A model generated the notes under the pieces. It had not been told where the DNA came from. It worked only from the letters and a program-made list of their open reading frames with translations, and made no database searches. 29,678 nt of DNA from the IMG/VR virus record IMGVR_UViG_3300042887_000193, positions 1-29,678 of that record. One strand, written 5' to 3'. The stretch is from a virus. A program made the position numbers and the translations under genes. Positions 6,196 through 13,740 of this stretch are shown here, in pieces (the stretch's first letter is position 1; the number at the start of each line of letters is the position of its first letter).

Positions 6196-8585
6196 TGGCT
6201 ATAACAGTCAAACATAATAAAGTCAGCACAATCCCTGACACAGATGACACAAGTTTAGTTAGACCCTCTGATTGGAATGCTGACCATACTCTAGTTGGGA
6301 CTATAGATGTAGCTAACGGGGGAACTGGGGCAAGCACCCTGACAGGTTATGTAAAGGGTAACGGCACAAGTGCAATGACGGCTGTTGCAACTGTACCAAG
6401 CACAGACATTACGGGTCTTGGCACAATGTCCACCCAAAACGCCACAGCAGTAGCCATCACAGGTGGCACAATCAATGGCACTACTATAGGTGCTACTACC
6501 CCATCTACTGTAAACGCTACTACGATTACAGGACAGACAGCTAGGGTAAATGGTACTGGGCAGAATTTATTAACAAATACAGTATCACTTGCAACAACTT
6601 GGACACAAACCAATATTGCTGTTACTGGCTCACAAACTGACCCTTTTGGTGGCTCTAGCGCATTTTCAATAAATACTGGAACTAATACTGGTCAGCATAC
6701 TTTTTTTCAATCTACATCGTATGCTTCAAATAGTTTTACTTTAAGCCTTTATGCAAAAGCTGGAACTGCAAATTTTGTTGGTCTATATTCAAGCGCACAA
6801 AATGCTGGTGTAATTTTTAATATAAATACTGGTGCGTTTTCTGCAAATATTAATAATGCACCTACATCTTCTGCAATAACAGCAGTTGGTAGCGGATGGT
6901 ACAGATGTTCAATCGTACTTACAGGTGCTCAAACATTTTCTCAATTTTTTGTATCTGAAGATGGCACAAATTTAAGCTTTACTGGCACAAGTAAAACAAT
7001 CTTTGTTTATGGACTGCAATTAGAAATAGGTAGCACATTAAATACTTATGTGCCTACTACATCTGCTATTGTCTACGGAACTCCTACCCTATCCTTTAGT
7101 GGAGTATCTACTATTGGACTAGAGTCTAATGGTTCTTTATTTGTACAACCAGCAGGAACAGGCGCATTACAAGCACAAGCTACTACATCTACTACAGCAG
7201 GTGGTAATGCTAGGGGTACATACGCAGTAGATTGGCAGACATTAAGAGGCTCTGCTGGACAAGTTGCTAGTGGTGTAAGTAGTGTTTTAAGTGGTGGTTT
7301 ATCTAATGTTGCTTCTAGCAATTATGGAACTATAAGTGGAGGAAGGTCTAATACTGCATCAGGAGGCGGATATTCTTATGTTGGTGGTGGATTTACAAAT
7401 ACAGCTTCATCTCCTTATTCAGTTGCAACAGGCGGTTATTTAAATACTTCCGCAGGATATTTTAATTTTATTGGCGGTGGGTTTACAAATAGCGGAACTA
7501 GCGGAAGTGCAGTAACTACTCAGTCAGGAACAATGAATGGCACAACAGCCGTAACGCTGTCAGGTTCAAATGCTAATATTAAGGTAGGGCAGTACATTAC
7601 AGGCACTTCTATTGCTAATGATACCTATGTAGCCGCCATCTCAGGAACAAGCCTTACTCTTTCTCAAAACGCATCAGGTTCATCTACAAGCACTCTATCT
7701 TTCTTTACTCCTCATGGAGTAGTAGTAGGCGGTGGTAATAACCAAGCTACAGGGGCATATAGTGCAATTTTAGGCGGAGGCGATGCGGGCAGTAGTGCTA
7801 ATAGGAATGTGGCTAGTGGGGATTGGAGTGCAGTTGCGGGTGGTTGGAAAAACACAGCAAGTTCAAATTATTCATTTGTAGGCGGTGGCGGTGGGAATAG
7901 TGCCACTACAGGCTTTGGTTCTGTTGTATGCGGGGGTGGTTTTTTTGGAAATTTACCAACCCAATTTTCAGGAAATGCCGCACAAGGAACATCTGCTTTT
8001 GTTGGCGCAGGCTTTTCAAATATAGCTAGTGGTTTTGGAGCATCTGTTGTTGGTGGAAACACAAATTACGCAACATCAACATATTCTGCTATTCTTGGCG
8101 GTTATGCCGGAACAACAAGAGGAATTACAGGGTACCAAGTATTTCCTGCACATAATGGACCAGTTGGCACAACGCAAGGTTCATCACAAGCTGCCCTATT
8201 AATTATTGGGGCGCAAACCACAGATGCTACAGCTACTGCATTAAGAAGTGAAACAGCAGCCGCAGGAACGACCAATCAAGTAATACTACCTAACAACTCT
8301 GCCTATTTATTTAAAGCTACTGTTATTTCCAATGTAACAGGCGGTGGTAATACATCTGCATGGAAGCTAGAAGGTGCTATCAAGCGTGGTGCTAATGCGG
8401 CTTCTACAGCGATTGTAGGGACAGTTACTACTACGCTATTAGCGGCAGACGCAGGTGCAGCAACATGGGCAATAGCGGCTACGGCAGATACTACAAACGG
8501 TGGATTACGCATTACCTTTACTGGACAGGCTAGTACGACTATACGAACAGTCTGCAAGGTAGAAACGACAGAAGTAACTTTTTAA
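6195..8585 (+). CDS. Tail fibre with YadA-like head repeats
   Basis: This 796-residue putative receptor-binding fibre is modular. Residues 1-120 are a phage fibre N-terminus (IDVANGGTGASTLTGYVKGN, then Thr/Gly-rich repeats). Residues 120-300 look like a carbohydrate-binding-type beta sandwich (SFTLSLYAKAGTANFVGLYS, VGSGWYRCSIVL). Residues about 358-435 and 510-636 hold Gly/Ser/Asn/Ala repeats of the type GG..N.A.S..S.VGGG, the pattern of the left-handed beta-roll head of trimeric YadA adhesins. Residues about 437-507 are an inserted beta module. Residues 660-796 form a Thr/Ala-rich C-terminal domain ending TTEVTF, seen on other phage fibres. The repeats suggest a trimer. The module from about 6550 to 8160 looks more AT-rich than its surroundings, suggesting exchange. 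AAGGAG for the next gene follows its stop. Confidence 0.85.
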   Translation: MAITVKHNKVSTIPDTDDTSLVRPSDWNADHTLVGTIDVANGGTGASTLTGYVKGNGTSAMTAVATVPSTDITGLGTMSTQNATAVAITGGTINGTTIGATTPSTVNATTITGQTARVNGTGQNLLTNTVSLATTWTQTNIAVTGSQTDPFGGSSAFSINTGTNTGQHTFFQSTSYASNSFTLSLYAKAGTANFVGLYSSAQNAGVIFNINTGAFSANINNAPTSSAITAVGSGWYRCSIVLTGAQTFSQFFVSEDGTNLSFTGTSKTIFVYGLQLEIGSTLNTYVPTTSAIVYGTPTLSFSGVSTIGLESNGSLFVQPAGTGALQAQATTSTTAGGNARGTYAVDWQTLRGSAGQVASGVSSVLSGGLSNVASSNYGTISGGRSNTASGGGYSYVGGGFTNTASSPYSVATGGYLNTSAGYFNFIGGGFTNSGTSGSAVTTQSGTMNGTTAVTLSGSNANIKVGQYITGTSIANDTYVAAISGTSLTLSQNASGSSTSTLSFFTPHGVVVGGGNNQATGAYSAILGGGDAGSSANRNVASGDWSAVAGGWKNTASSNYSFVGGGGGNSATTGFGSVVCGGGFFGNLPTQFSGNAAQGTSAFVGAGFSNIASGFGASVVGGNTNYATSTYSAILGGYAGTTRGITGYQVFPAHNGPVGTTQGSSQAALLIIGAQTTDATATALRSETAAAGTTNQVILPNNSAYLFKATVISNVTGGGNTSAWKLEGAIKRGANAASTAIVGTVTTTLLAADAGAATWAIAATADTTNGGLRITFTGQASTTIRTVCKVETTEVTF

Positions 8586-8595
8586 GGAGAATTAA

Positions 8596-8862
8596 ATGGC
8601 ACTTAAGCTCGCTGTTCAAACACAATTTGGCGTACCAGCCCCACAAGCCTACGCTAGAATCACTAACTTCTTTGGCACTAAAGACCAAATCCAAGTCCAA
8701 GTGGCTATTCATTATGATGAGTCGGCAAGGCATGGCAATATGGCTACAGTCAAAGAAAACGCACACTATATCAATATGGAAGATTTAAAGGGCGACTTAA
8801 TCCCAGCAATCTACGAGGTTCTAAAGACCTATAGCGATTACGAAGGTGCAGAGGACTGCTAG
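8596..8862 (+). CDS. Small conserved phage protein of unknown function
   Basis: This 88-residue soluble protein begins MALKLAVQTQFGVPAPQAYA, has a strand-rich first half (IQVQVAIHYDESARHG) and a helical C-terminus ending KTYSDYEGAEDC. The FGV.A.-Y.RI start and the 'LK....F.GAEDC' end match a type of small protein often found beside fibre or tail genes in phages; no function is established. The Shine-Dalgarno AAGGAG (from 8584) overlaps the stop of the fibre gene. Its TAG overlaps the GTG of the next gene by one base. A role in virion assembly is inferred from position only. Confidence 0.7.
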   Translation: MALKLAVQTQFGVPAPQAYARITNFFGTKDQIQVQVAIHYDESARHGNMATVKENAHYINMEDLKGDLIPAIYEVLKTYSDYEGAEDC

Positions 8863-9323
8863 TGTTCCAAACCGCATTTCAAGCCGATGCGTTCCAAAAC
8901 AATGCTTTCCAAGTATTTACTCCGCTTGGCGGGGATGATGGTGGCAGTTGGACAAGGGAAGAATTAAAAAGAGTCAAAAGGCTACATCAAAAGATTGCGG
9001 AACGACAACGCAAGTTAGAACAAGCAACCAAGGATGCTAACGCATTTCGTAAACAAGCATTTAAAGATCAAATTGATCCTGTTGCTAAAGTTAAGCAATC
9101 TAAAGTACAATCAATTCAAAAGGTTAAGGCTGATAAACCGTCAGACGATACACAAGAGTTACAGCGGTCTATAAGCTACCTTGAACGACAACGGGATAAC
9201 ATCCTTGCGGCAGTAGCTTACAGACAAAAGTACGCCCGTATACAAGCGGAACTACAGACCTTGGAAGCCAAACGCCTAGAGGAACTAGACGATGAGGAAT
9301 CCATATTAATACTTTTGCACTAG
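8862..9323 (+). CDS. Coiled-coil protein with AFQ repeats, unknown function
   Basis: A 153-residue protein opens with a tandem short repeat (MFQTAFQADAFQNNAFQV; four FQ-containing units in 18 residues), followed by GGDDGGSW. A long, highly charged helical region (about residues 33-148) follows, with Lys/Glu/Gln-rich heptads typical of a coiled coil. The AFQ-type N-terminus occurs on small phage proteins next to tail genes, perhaps as a docking segment; this is inference. The start is GTG at 8862, with GAGG at 8851-8854 upstream. The last 19 bases overlap the proposed true start of the glycosyltransferase gene, whose Shine-Dalgarno (GAGGA, 9294-9298) lies in this gene. Confidence 0.7.
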   Translation: MFQTAFQADAFQNNAFQVFTPLGGDDGGSWTREELKRVKRLHQKIAERQRKLEQATKDANAFRKQAFKDQIDPVAKVKQSKVQSIQKVKADKPSDDTQELQRSISYLERQRDNILAAVAYRQKYARIQAELQTLEAKRLEELDDEESILILLH

Positions 9324-10213
9324 ACGCTGACAGTCAATACAAACTAGCTTACGATCACCTACACGCTGGCAGATATGAGGCTGGCTTTCGGTTATTTGAG
9401 TACCGCTGGCATCCTGACATCATTGCCAAGCAAACCCAGCCCTACAAACCTGTTTTAACGATCCCTGTATGGCGTGGCGAGTCTCTACTAGGCAAGTCTA
9501 TTGTGGTACAGATGGAACAAGGCTATGGCGATGTATTGCAGTTTTATCGTTTTCTACCCGCCCTAAAGGTTATGGGGGCTAAAAAACTCATCGTCTTACA
9601 AGAATCCTCACTTCATTACCTCATTGGGCAGATGGAATGTATTGATCTTATTACCAATGCCACCGAAGTAGGGGAAGCGGTAGAAGCCGACTATTGGATT
9701 GGATCAATGTCGTTGCCATATTACATTTCAACCGCTATGCCTTATGTTAAAAGCCTTTTTCCAGTGACTAAAAAAAAGATAGTGGGTTCAGAAGGCTATT
9801 TAGAAGCTACGCCTAGCAATATCCCACCCAAAATAGGGGTAAATTGGGAAGCATCCAACAAAAGCCTGTACTACATTAAGTCAATAGACAGTCGAGAAAT
9901 GCTTGATTTAGTGGGCGATAACTGTTATTCCCTAAATCCTAAGACTGAAGGGCCATTTCACCCACTTCCTAACGATGGGTGGAAGAAAGATTGGCTAAAA
10001 ACCGCCCAACACATGAAGGCAATGAAGGGAATCGTCACCGTAGACACAGGCACAGCGCACTTAGCGGGCGCATTAGGCGTAAAGTGCGTGGTTTTACTAC
10101 CTAAAGAGGAATTTGTCTGCTGGAGATGGAAAAATGGCCGTTGGTATGACAGTATTTGCGTACTTAGACCCGAAGAATACGATCAATTACCTGACATCAT
10201 AAGGAGAATGTAA
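9305..10213 (+). CDS. GT9-like glycosyltransferase, proposed ATT start
   Basis: The protein resembles glycosyltransferase family 9 (ADP-heptose:LPS heptosyltransferase fold) fused to a short TPR-like N-terminus, as in many bacterial TPR-GT proteins. Diagnostic blocks are GRYEAGFRLFEYRWHP, VWRGESLLGKSIVVQMEQGY with GDVLQFYRFLP, KIGVNWEASNKS, and the nucleotide-sugar-site block GIVTVDTGTAHLAGALGVKC. An in-frame GTG at 9503 would discard the first two conserved blocks. Coding continues upstream to a stop at 9293-9295 with no ATG, GTG or TTG, so the best start is ATT at 9305, six bases after GAGGA (302 residues). It lies in the head operon and could glycosylate a virion protein or modify host surface glycan. 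Donor and acceptor are unknown. The gene may alternatively have lost its start codon by mutation. Confidence 0.8.
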   Translation: MNTFALDADSQYKLAYDHLHAGRYEAGFRLFEYRWHPDIIAKQTQPYKPVLTIPVWRGESLLGKSIVVQMEQGYGDVLQFYRFLPALKVMGAKKLIVLQESSLHYLIGQMECIDLITNATEVGEAVEADYWIGSMSLPYYISTAMPYVKSLFPVTKKKIVGSEGYLEATPSNIPPKIGVNWEASNKSLYYIKSIDSREMLDLVGDNCYSLNPKTEGPFHPLPNDGWKKDWLKTAQHMKAMKGIVTVDTGTAHLAGALGVKCVVLLPKEEFVCWRWKNGRWYDSICVLRPEEYDQLPDIIRRM

Positions 10214-10590
10214 TGATTTGCCCGAATTGTGGATATTCCCAAGAAAGTCATATAGAAACTAAGCAAACGGATGAAGAATTCTTTTTAGAGTGGTGGATAC
10301 CAACCATTGGTGAGGAAGCTGCTAGAGCGTCATGGCAAGATAAGGTCGCTATGAAGTCACGGGAAGCTCCGATGGTGATGCCCGATATTGAGGGGCACAT
10401 CTCTATGGCAGACGGCACGTGGGTTTCAAGTCGTTCTAAACACCGTGAGAACCTTAAACGCAATAACTGTGTTGAATTGGGTAACGATTTACCTACACAG
10501 CAAAAGACCCACGAATTTAGCCGTAAAGATCAAGAAGCCCGTAAACGGCAGATTGCTGAAATAGCGTATTCAAAACTTAACTATAGATAG
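10213..10590 (+). CDS. Conserved phage protein with N-terminal CxxC
   Basis: A 125-residue soluble protein starts MICPNCGYSQESH, one zinc-ribbon-like CxxC knuckle with no second CxxC pair. The middle is acidic and the conserved-looking core is MADGTWVSSRSKHRENLKRN followed by NCVELGND. The 'SRSKHRE.LKR..CVE.GN' block is widespread in phage proteins encoded near scaffold and capsid genes. There is no agreed function; a DNA- or head-assembly-associated role is inferred. It starts one base inside the stop of the glycosyltransferase gene, with AAGGAGAA upstream, so the two are co-translated. Confidence 0.75.
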   Translation: MICPNCGYSQESHIETKQTDEEFFLEWWIPTIGEEAARASWQDKVAMKSREAPMVMPDIEGHISMADGTWVSSRSKHRENLKRNNCVELGNDLPTQQKTHEFSRKDQEARKRQIAEIAYSKLNYR

Positions 10591-10598
10591 GGAAAACC

Positions 10599-11681
10599 AT
10601 GTCAGATGACCGCAGAGAGATGTTGGAAGCCGCACTAGAGCAAGCTGAAGAAGGCACACTTGAAGCACCTATTGAAAAGGAGATTGAAGTAAATGACGAT
10701 CCAATCGAAGCCGAAGAAAGTCCCGTTGAAGAAAACCGTGACGAAAAAGGTCGCTTCAAAGCAAAGGAAGCCAGCACAGAAGTCGATAGCGAAACCGATA
10801 CGGTTGATGAACCTGACAGCGTGGGACAAGTTCCTGCTGTGGCTGAAGAAGTAAAACGCCCAACGACTTGGAAGAAAGAGTATGTAGAGATTTGGGACAA
10901 GATGGAAAAGGGCGAACAACTCAACAAAGAGGATTTTGTTAAGTTTGCTGAATACGCTAACCAGCGTGAAGCCGAGTACAAGAAAGGCGTGTCTGCCTAC
11001 AAAGCCGAAGCCGACAACGCTAGAACTCTATCCGAGGCGATTGGCCCATTCGTACCTGAACTGCAAGCACAGGGAATACACCCTGCGGCATGGATTAATA
11101 ACCTTGGTCGGGCGCACATGATATTGTCAAAAGCACCCTACCAAGAAAAGGTGCAGATGTTCCATAGACTTGCACAAGATTATGGAATACAATTAAATTC
11201 AGATAGCTTACAAATGCCTGAACAGGCGTATGTAGACCCGTATCAACAGCAGTTAATGCAACAGCTACAGGCAACACAACAGCAGGTGCAACAACTGTCA
11301 GCGATTCGGGAGCAAGAAGAAAATGCTCGTTTGATGTCAGAAATTGAACGGGTAAGCAGTAACAAAGAGAGGTTTCCTCACTTTGACATGGTTCGGGAAG
11401 ATATGGCTCAATTACTTGAGAGAGGTATAGCCCAAGACCTTGAAACGGCTTACGCCAAAGCGGTGCGTATCAACGATGAAGCGTACAAACTGGATCAGGA
11501 TAGACTCCTGAAGTCAGCAAGTACCCAAGCATCTAAGGCACAGCAAGTAGCAAAAGCTAAAGCAACTGCTGTTAGTCCGAAGTCCGTTACTCCTAGCGGT
11601 CAGGTGTCTAAGACAGATGCAAAGGACAGACGCTCGATGCTCATGGCTCAAATAGCCGAAGCAGAAAGCGGTAGGGTTTAA
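10599..11681 (+). CDS. Scaffolding protein
   Basis: This 360-residue protein has a very acidic, Glu-rich N-terminus (about residues 1-85, containing ENRDEKGRFKAKE) and a helical middle (PTTWKKEYVEIWDKMEKGEQ). Gln-rich coiled-coil stretches cover about 205-235 and the C-terminus is basic and Lys/Ala-rich (about 300-335). This is the classic makeup of phage scaffolds, which assemble inside the prohead and leave before or during packaging. The basic C-terminus usually binds the coat protein. Position directly before the major capsid gene supports the call. No protease domain is visible. Confidence 0.88.
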   Translation: MSDDRREMLEAALEQAEEGTLEAPIEKEIEVNDDPIEAEESPVEENRDEKGRFKAKEASTEVDSETDTVDEPDSVGQVPAVAEEVKRPTTWKKEYVEIWDKMEKGEQLNKEDFVKFAEYANQREAEYKKGVSAYKAEADNARTLSEAIGPFVPELQAQGIHPAAWINNLGRAHMILSKAPYQEKVQMFHRLAQDYGIQLNSDSLQMPEQAYVDPYQQQLMQQLQATQQQVQQLSAIREQEENARLMSEIERVSSNKERFPHFDMVREDMAQLLERGIAQDLETAYAKAVRINDEAYKLDQDRLLKSASTQASKAQQVAKAKATAVSPKSVTPSGQVSKTDAKDRRSMLMAQIAEAESGRV

Positions 11682-11704
11682 CTTAACTTAATAAAGGAAA
11701 TATC

Positions 11705-12685
11705 ATGGCATTCGCAAATAGCGCAATCACCGATATTATCGCTACCACCATTCAAAGTCGTAGTGGAGTATTGGCAGATAACTTGACGCAGAACAATGCT
11801 GTTCTACAGCGTCTAAACTCAAAGGGCAATGTACGACCCTTCTCAGGCGGTAATGTAATCCTTGAGGAAATCATGTACAACGACCCAGCGACTAATAATG
11901 TTAATTCATATAGTGGCTACGAAGTATTGAACATCACCCCTGATAGCCCAATTTCTGCGGCACAGTTCAGCATTACTCAGTACGCTGACTCTGTAACCAT
12001 GAGTGGTTTAGAAATGCTCCAAAACTCGTCTAAAGAAGCAATCATTGACCTGTTAGATGGTCGTATGCAAGTTTCTGAAGCCCGTCTTTTGAACCGCATT
12101 TCAAGTGATATTTATGGTGATGGAACTGGAAATGGTGGCAAGAATATTACTGGTTTAGCGGCTGCTGTTGCTGTTGCTAATACAACTGGTACATACGGTG
12201 GTATCAATCGTGCAAACTGGACATTTTGGCAAAACCAATCTTCCACAGGTGCAGATTCTTCTACCTTGATCCAAGCCGCTATGACTTCTGCCGCAATCAA
12301 GTCCGTTCGTGGAACTGATAAGGTAGACCTCATCATCGCTGGTAACACCCTGTATCAACGCTATGTTGCATCCTTACAGGCTATCCAGCGTATTGCTGGT
12401 GTAGACGAAGGTGCGGCTGGCTTTGCTTCCTTGAAGTTCTACGGTGGTGGTATGTCTGCCGATGTTGTACTCGGTGGTGGTATTGGCGCACAAGAGAATC
12501 CGCTTTATATGTATCTCTTGAACACCAACTACATTTTCTTCCGCCCACATAAAGAGCGTAATTTCGTTCCTATCGGTGGCGAGCGTCAATCGATTAACCA
12601 AGATGCAATCGTGAAGCTGTATGGCTGGGCTGGTAACCTTACTTGCTCTAATGCTTCATTGCAAGGCATCTTGTCAGGCACTTAA
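11705..12685 (+). CDS. Major capsid protein
   Basis: This 326-residue coat protein should form the icosahedral shell. Features expected of an HK97-fold coat protein are a helical N-terminus (ITDIIATTIQSRSGVLADNL), an extended strand region (GGNVILEEIMYNDP, then SISAAQFSITQ-like segments), a central helix (LLDGRMQVSEARLLNRISSD) and a hydrophobic C-terminal domain ending VKLYGWAGNLTCSNASLQGI. There is no obvious delta domain or protease site. It follows the scaffold with an AAAGGAAATATC leader that is nearly identical to the leader of the next gene, suggesting matched high translation. Confidence 0.92.
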   Translation: MAFANSAITDIIATTIQSRSGVLADNLTQNNAVLQRLNSKGNVRPFSGGNVILEEIMYNDPATNNVNSYSGYEVLNITPDSPISAAQFSITQYADSVTMSGLEMLQNSSKEAIIDLLDGRMQVSEARLLNRISSDIYGDGTGNGGKNITGLAAAVAVANTTGTYGGINRANWTFWQNQSSTGADSSTLIQAAMTSAAIKSVRGTDKVDLIIAGNTLYQRYVASLQAIQRIAGVDEGAAGFASLKFYGGGMSADVVLGGGIGAQENPLYMYLLNTNYIFFRPHKERNFVPIGGERQSINQDAIVKLYGWAGNLTCSNASLQGILSGT

Positions 12686-12711
12686 TCTACTGATTATAAA
12701 AGGAAAATATC

Positions 12712-13005
12712 ATGGCATATACAACTCTCCCCATCGCTGGTGTAGATTTGGATGGTGTTGCTTACACCAACTCAAACTCCGCTGGCACAGCAATTCCTAC
12801 CATTGGGCCACTCGGTCTACAGACTTTTGCAAATAATGGCTTACGCTATGTGTTCGCACAAGCTGGTGCAGCAATCGGTGCATCTACCGCAACTTGCTCA
12901 ATTAACGCTTCAACCTTTGTAGCAACTGCTTCAGGTGGCACATACCTGTCAGGTGCTTCAATGGCAAGCGGTGATTATGGTTGGTTCAGTAAGGCTAGTG
13001 TTTAA
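12712..13005 (+). CDS. Putative capsid decoration or cement protein
   Basis: This 97-residue, Gly/Ala/Ser/Thr-rich, beta-predicted protein begins MAYTTLPIAGVDLDGVAYTN and ends YGWFSKASV. It lies immediately after the capsid gene, shares the near-identical leader AAAGGAAAATATCATGGCAT with it, and is followed by the operon terminator. High-copy decoration proteins typically occupy this position. There is no enzymatic motif. The call is from position, size and composition, not from a recognised family. Confidence 0.65.
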   Translation: MAYTTLPIAGVDLDGVAYTNSNSAGTAIPTIGPLGLQTFANNGLRYVFAQAGAAIGASTATCSINASTFVATASGGTYLSGASMASGDYGWFSKASV

Positions 13006-13027
13006 TAGCTTTTTGTAGTAAAAACGA

Positions 13028-13056
13028 GGGGTTACCTTAACGGGTAGCCCCTTTTT
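13028..13056 (+). terminator. Rho-independent terminator after capsid genes
   Basis: The 9-bp stem GGGGTTACC (13028-13036) pairs with GGTAGCCCC (13043-13051) with one G-U pair and a 6-base loop TTAACG. It is followed directly by five T residues and then further T-rich sequence. It is the strongest intrinsic terminator in the window. No promoter is visible between it and the next gene at 13092, so downstream tail genes would depend on read-through or antitermination. Confidence 0.88.
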
Positions 13057-13091
13057 CCTTTTAACAACCTAACTACTTAGGAGAATTAAAA

Positions 13092-13739
13092 ATGGCTTTA
13101 CCTTCAGATGAGAACCACGCAGACAGCCGTTTACAGGTGCGTTTTTACAAACGACCCGTACAACAAGAGCATGAATCCATAGAAGCTGGCAGACCAATAT
13201 TTAAAGAGTTTGACTTTGTACACATCTGTGTAGCTGGCGATACTCTGACCGAGATCGATACTTATGCGCTACCTAGCCATAAGACCCGTTTCCCGATCCA
13301 ATGGGCTAACTACATGAACCGTGTAGGGGCAAACGAACCTGATATTGTCGGCACTCCCGTATCAGAATGGCCTATCGTATCGAAAAGCCAAGCCGAGGAG
13401 TTAAGGGCTTTGAAGTTTCATACTGTTGAAGCGATTGCACACGCATCTGACCAACAGTTACAGCGCATGGGTATGGCGGCAGGAATGTCACCTTATGCGT
13501 TCCGTGACAAGGCAAAGGCATTTTTAAATCTAGCTACCAATGCAGCAGAAACCGATAAGCGGGAAAGTGAAATTAATTCTTTGAAAGAAGAACTTGCCAA
13601 AAAGGACTTAGAAACTGCTAAAATAAAGGCAGAAACAGATGCGAAGCTGGCTCAAATGCAGGATCAGATGGCCGCTATACTTGCCGCTGTTGGTGAAAAG
13701 AAAACCCGTAAAAAAGCGGTAGCCACAGAGGAAGTTTAA
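13092..13739 (+). CDS. Conserved phage protein with C-terminal coiled coil
   Basis: A 215-residue protein has a beta-rich N-terminal half (RLQVRFYKRPV, EFDFVHICVAGDTLTEIDTY) and a motif typical of this group (RFPIQWANYMNR). A segment reading AIAHASDQQLQRMGMAAGMS resembles a helix-hairpin-helix-like 'ASD.QLQRLG..' element. A charged coiled coil follows (about 150-205) with a Lys-rich tail. Similar proteins sit just after coat genes in many podovirus-like genomes; function is not established. The Shine-Dalgarno AGGAGAA is ten bases ahead of the ATG. It is the first gene behind the terminator. Confidence 0.7.
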   Translation: MALPSDENHADSRLQVRFYKRPVQQEHESIEAGRPIFKEFDFVHICVAGDTLTEIDTYALPSHKTRFPIQWANYMNRVGANEPDIVGTPVSEWPIVSKSQAEELRALKFHTVEAIAHASDQQLQRMGMAAGMSPYAFRDKAKAFLNLATNAAETDKRESEINSLKEELAKKDLETAKIKAETDAKLAQMQDQMAAILAAVGEKKTRKKAVATEEV

Positions 13740-13740
13740 T

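Noticed and set aside
5640-6215. 191-codon open frame on the minus strand across the end of the portal gene
   Set aside because: It is antisense to the CAG/ATG-rich repeat, its product is a Cys/Ile/Ser-rich low-complexity string, and no Shine-Dalgarno or domain supports it.
9296-9330. A -1 programmed frameshift joining the AFQ coiled-coil gene to the glycosyltransferase
   Set aside because: No X-XXY-YYZ slippery heptamer fits the frame, while an independent ATT start with a well-placed GAGGA explains the data more simply.
10577-10981. 134-codon minus-strand open frame over the scaffold N-terminus
   Set aside because: Ser/Phe-rich antisense product of a Glu-rich gene; a compositional shadow.
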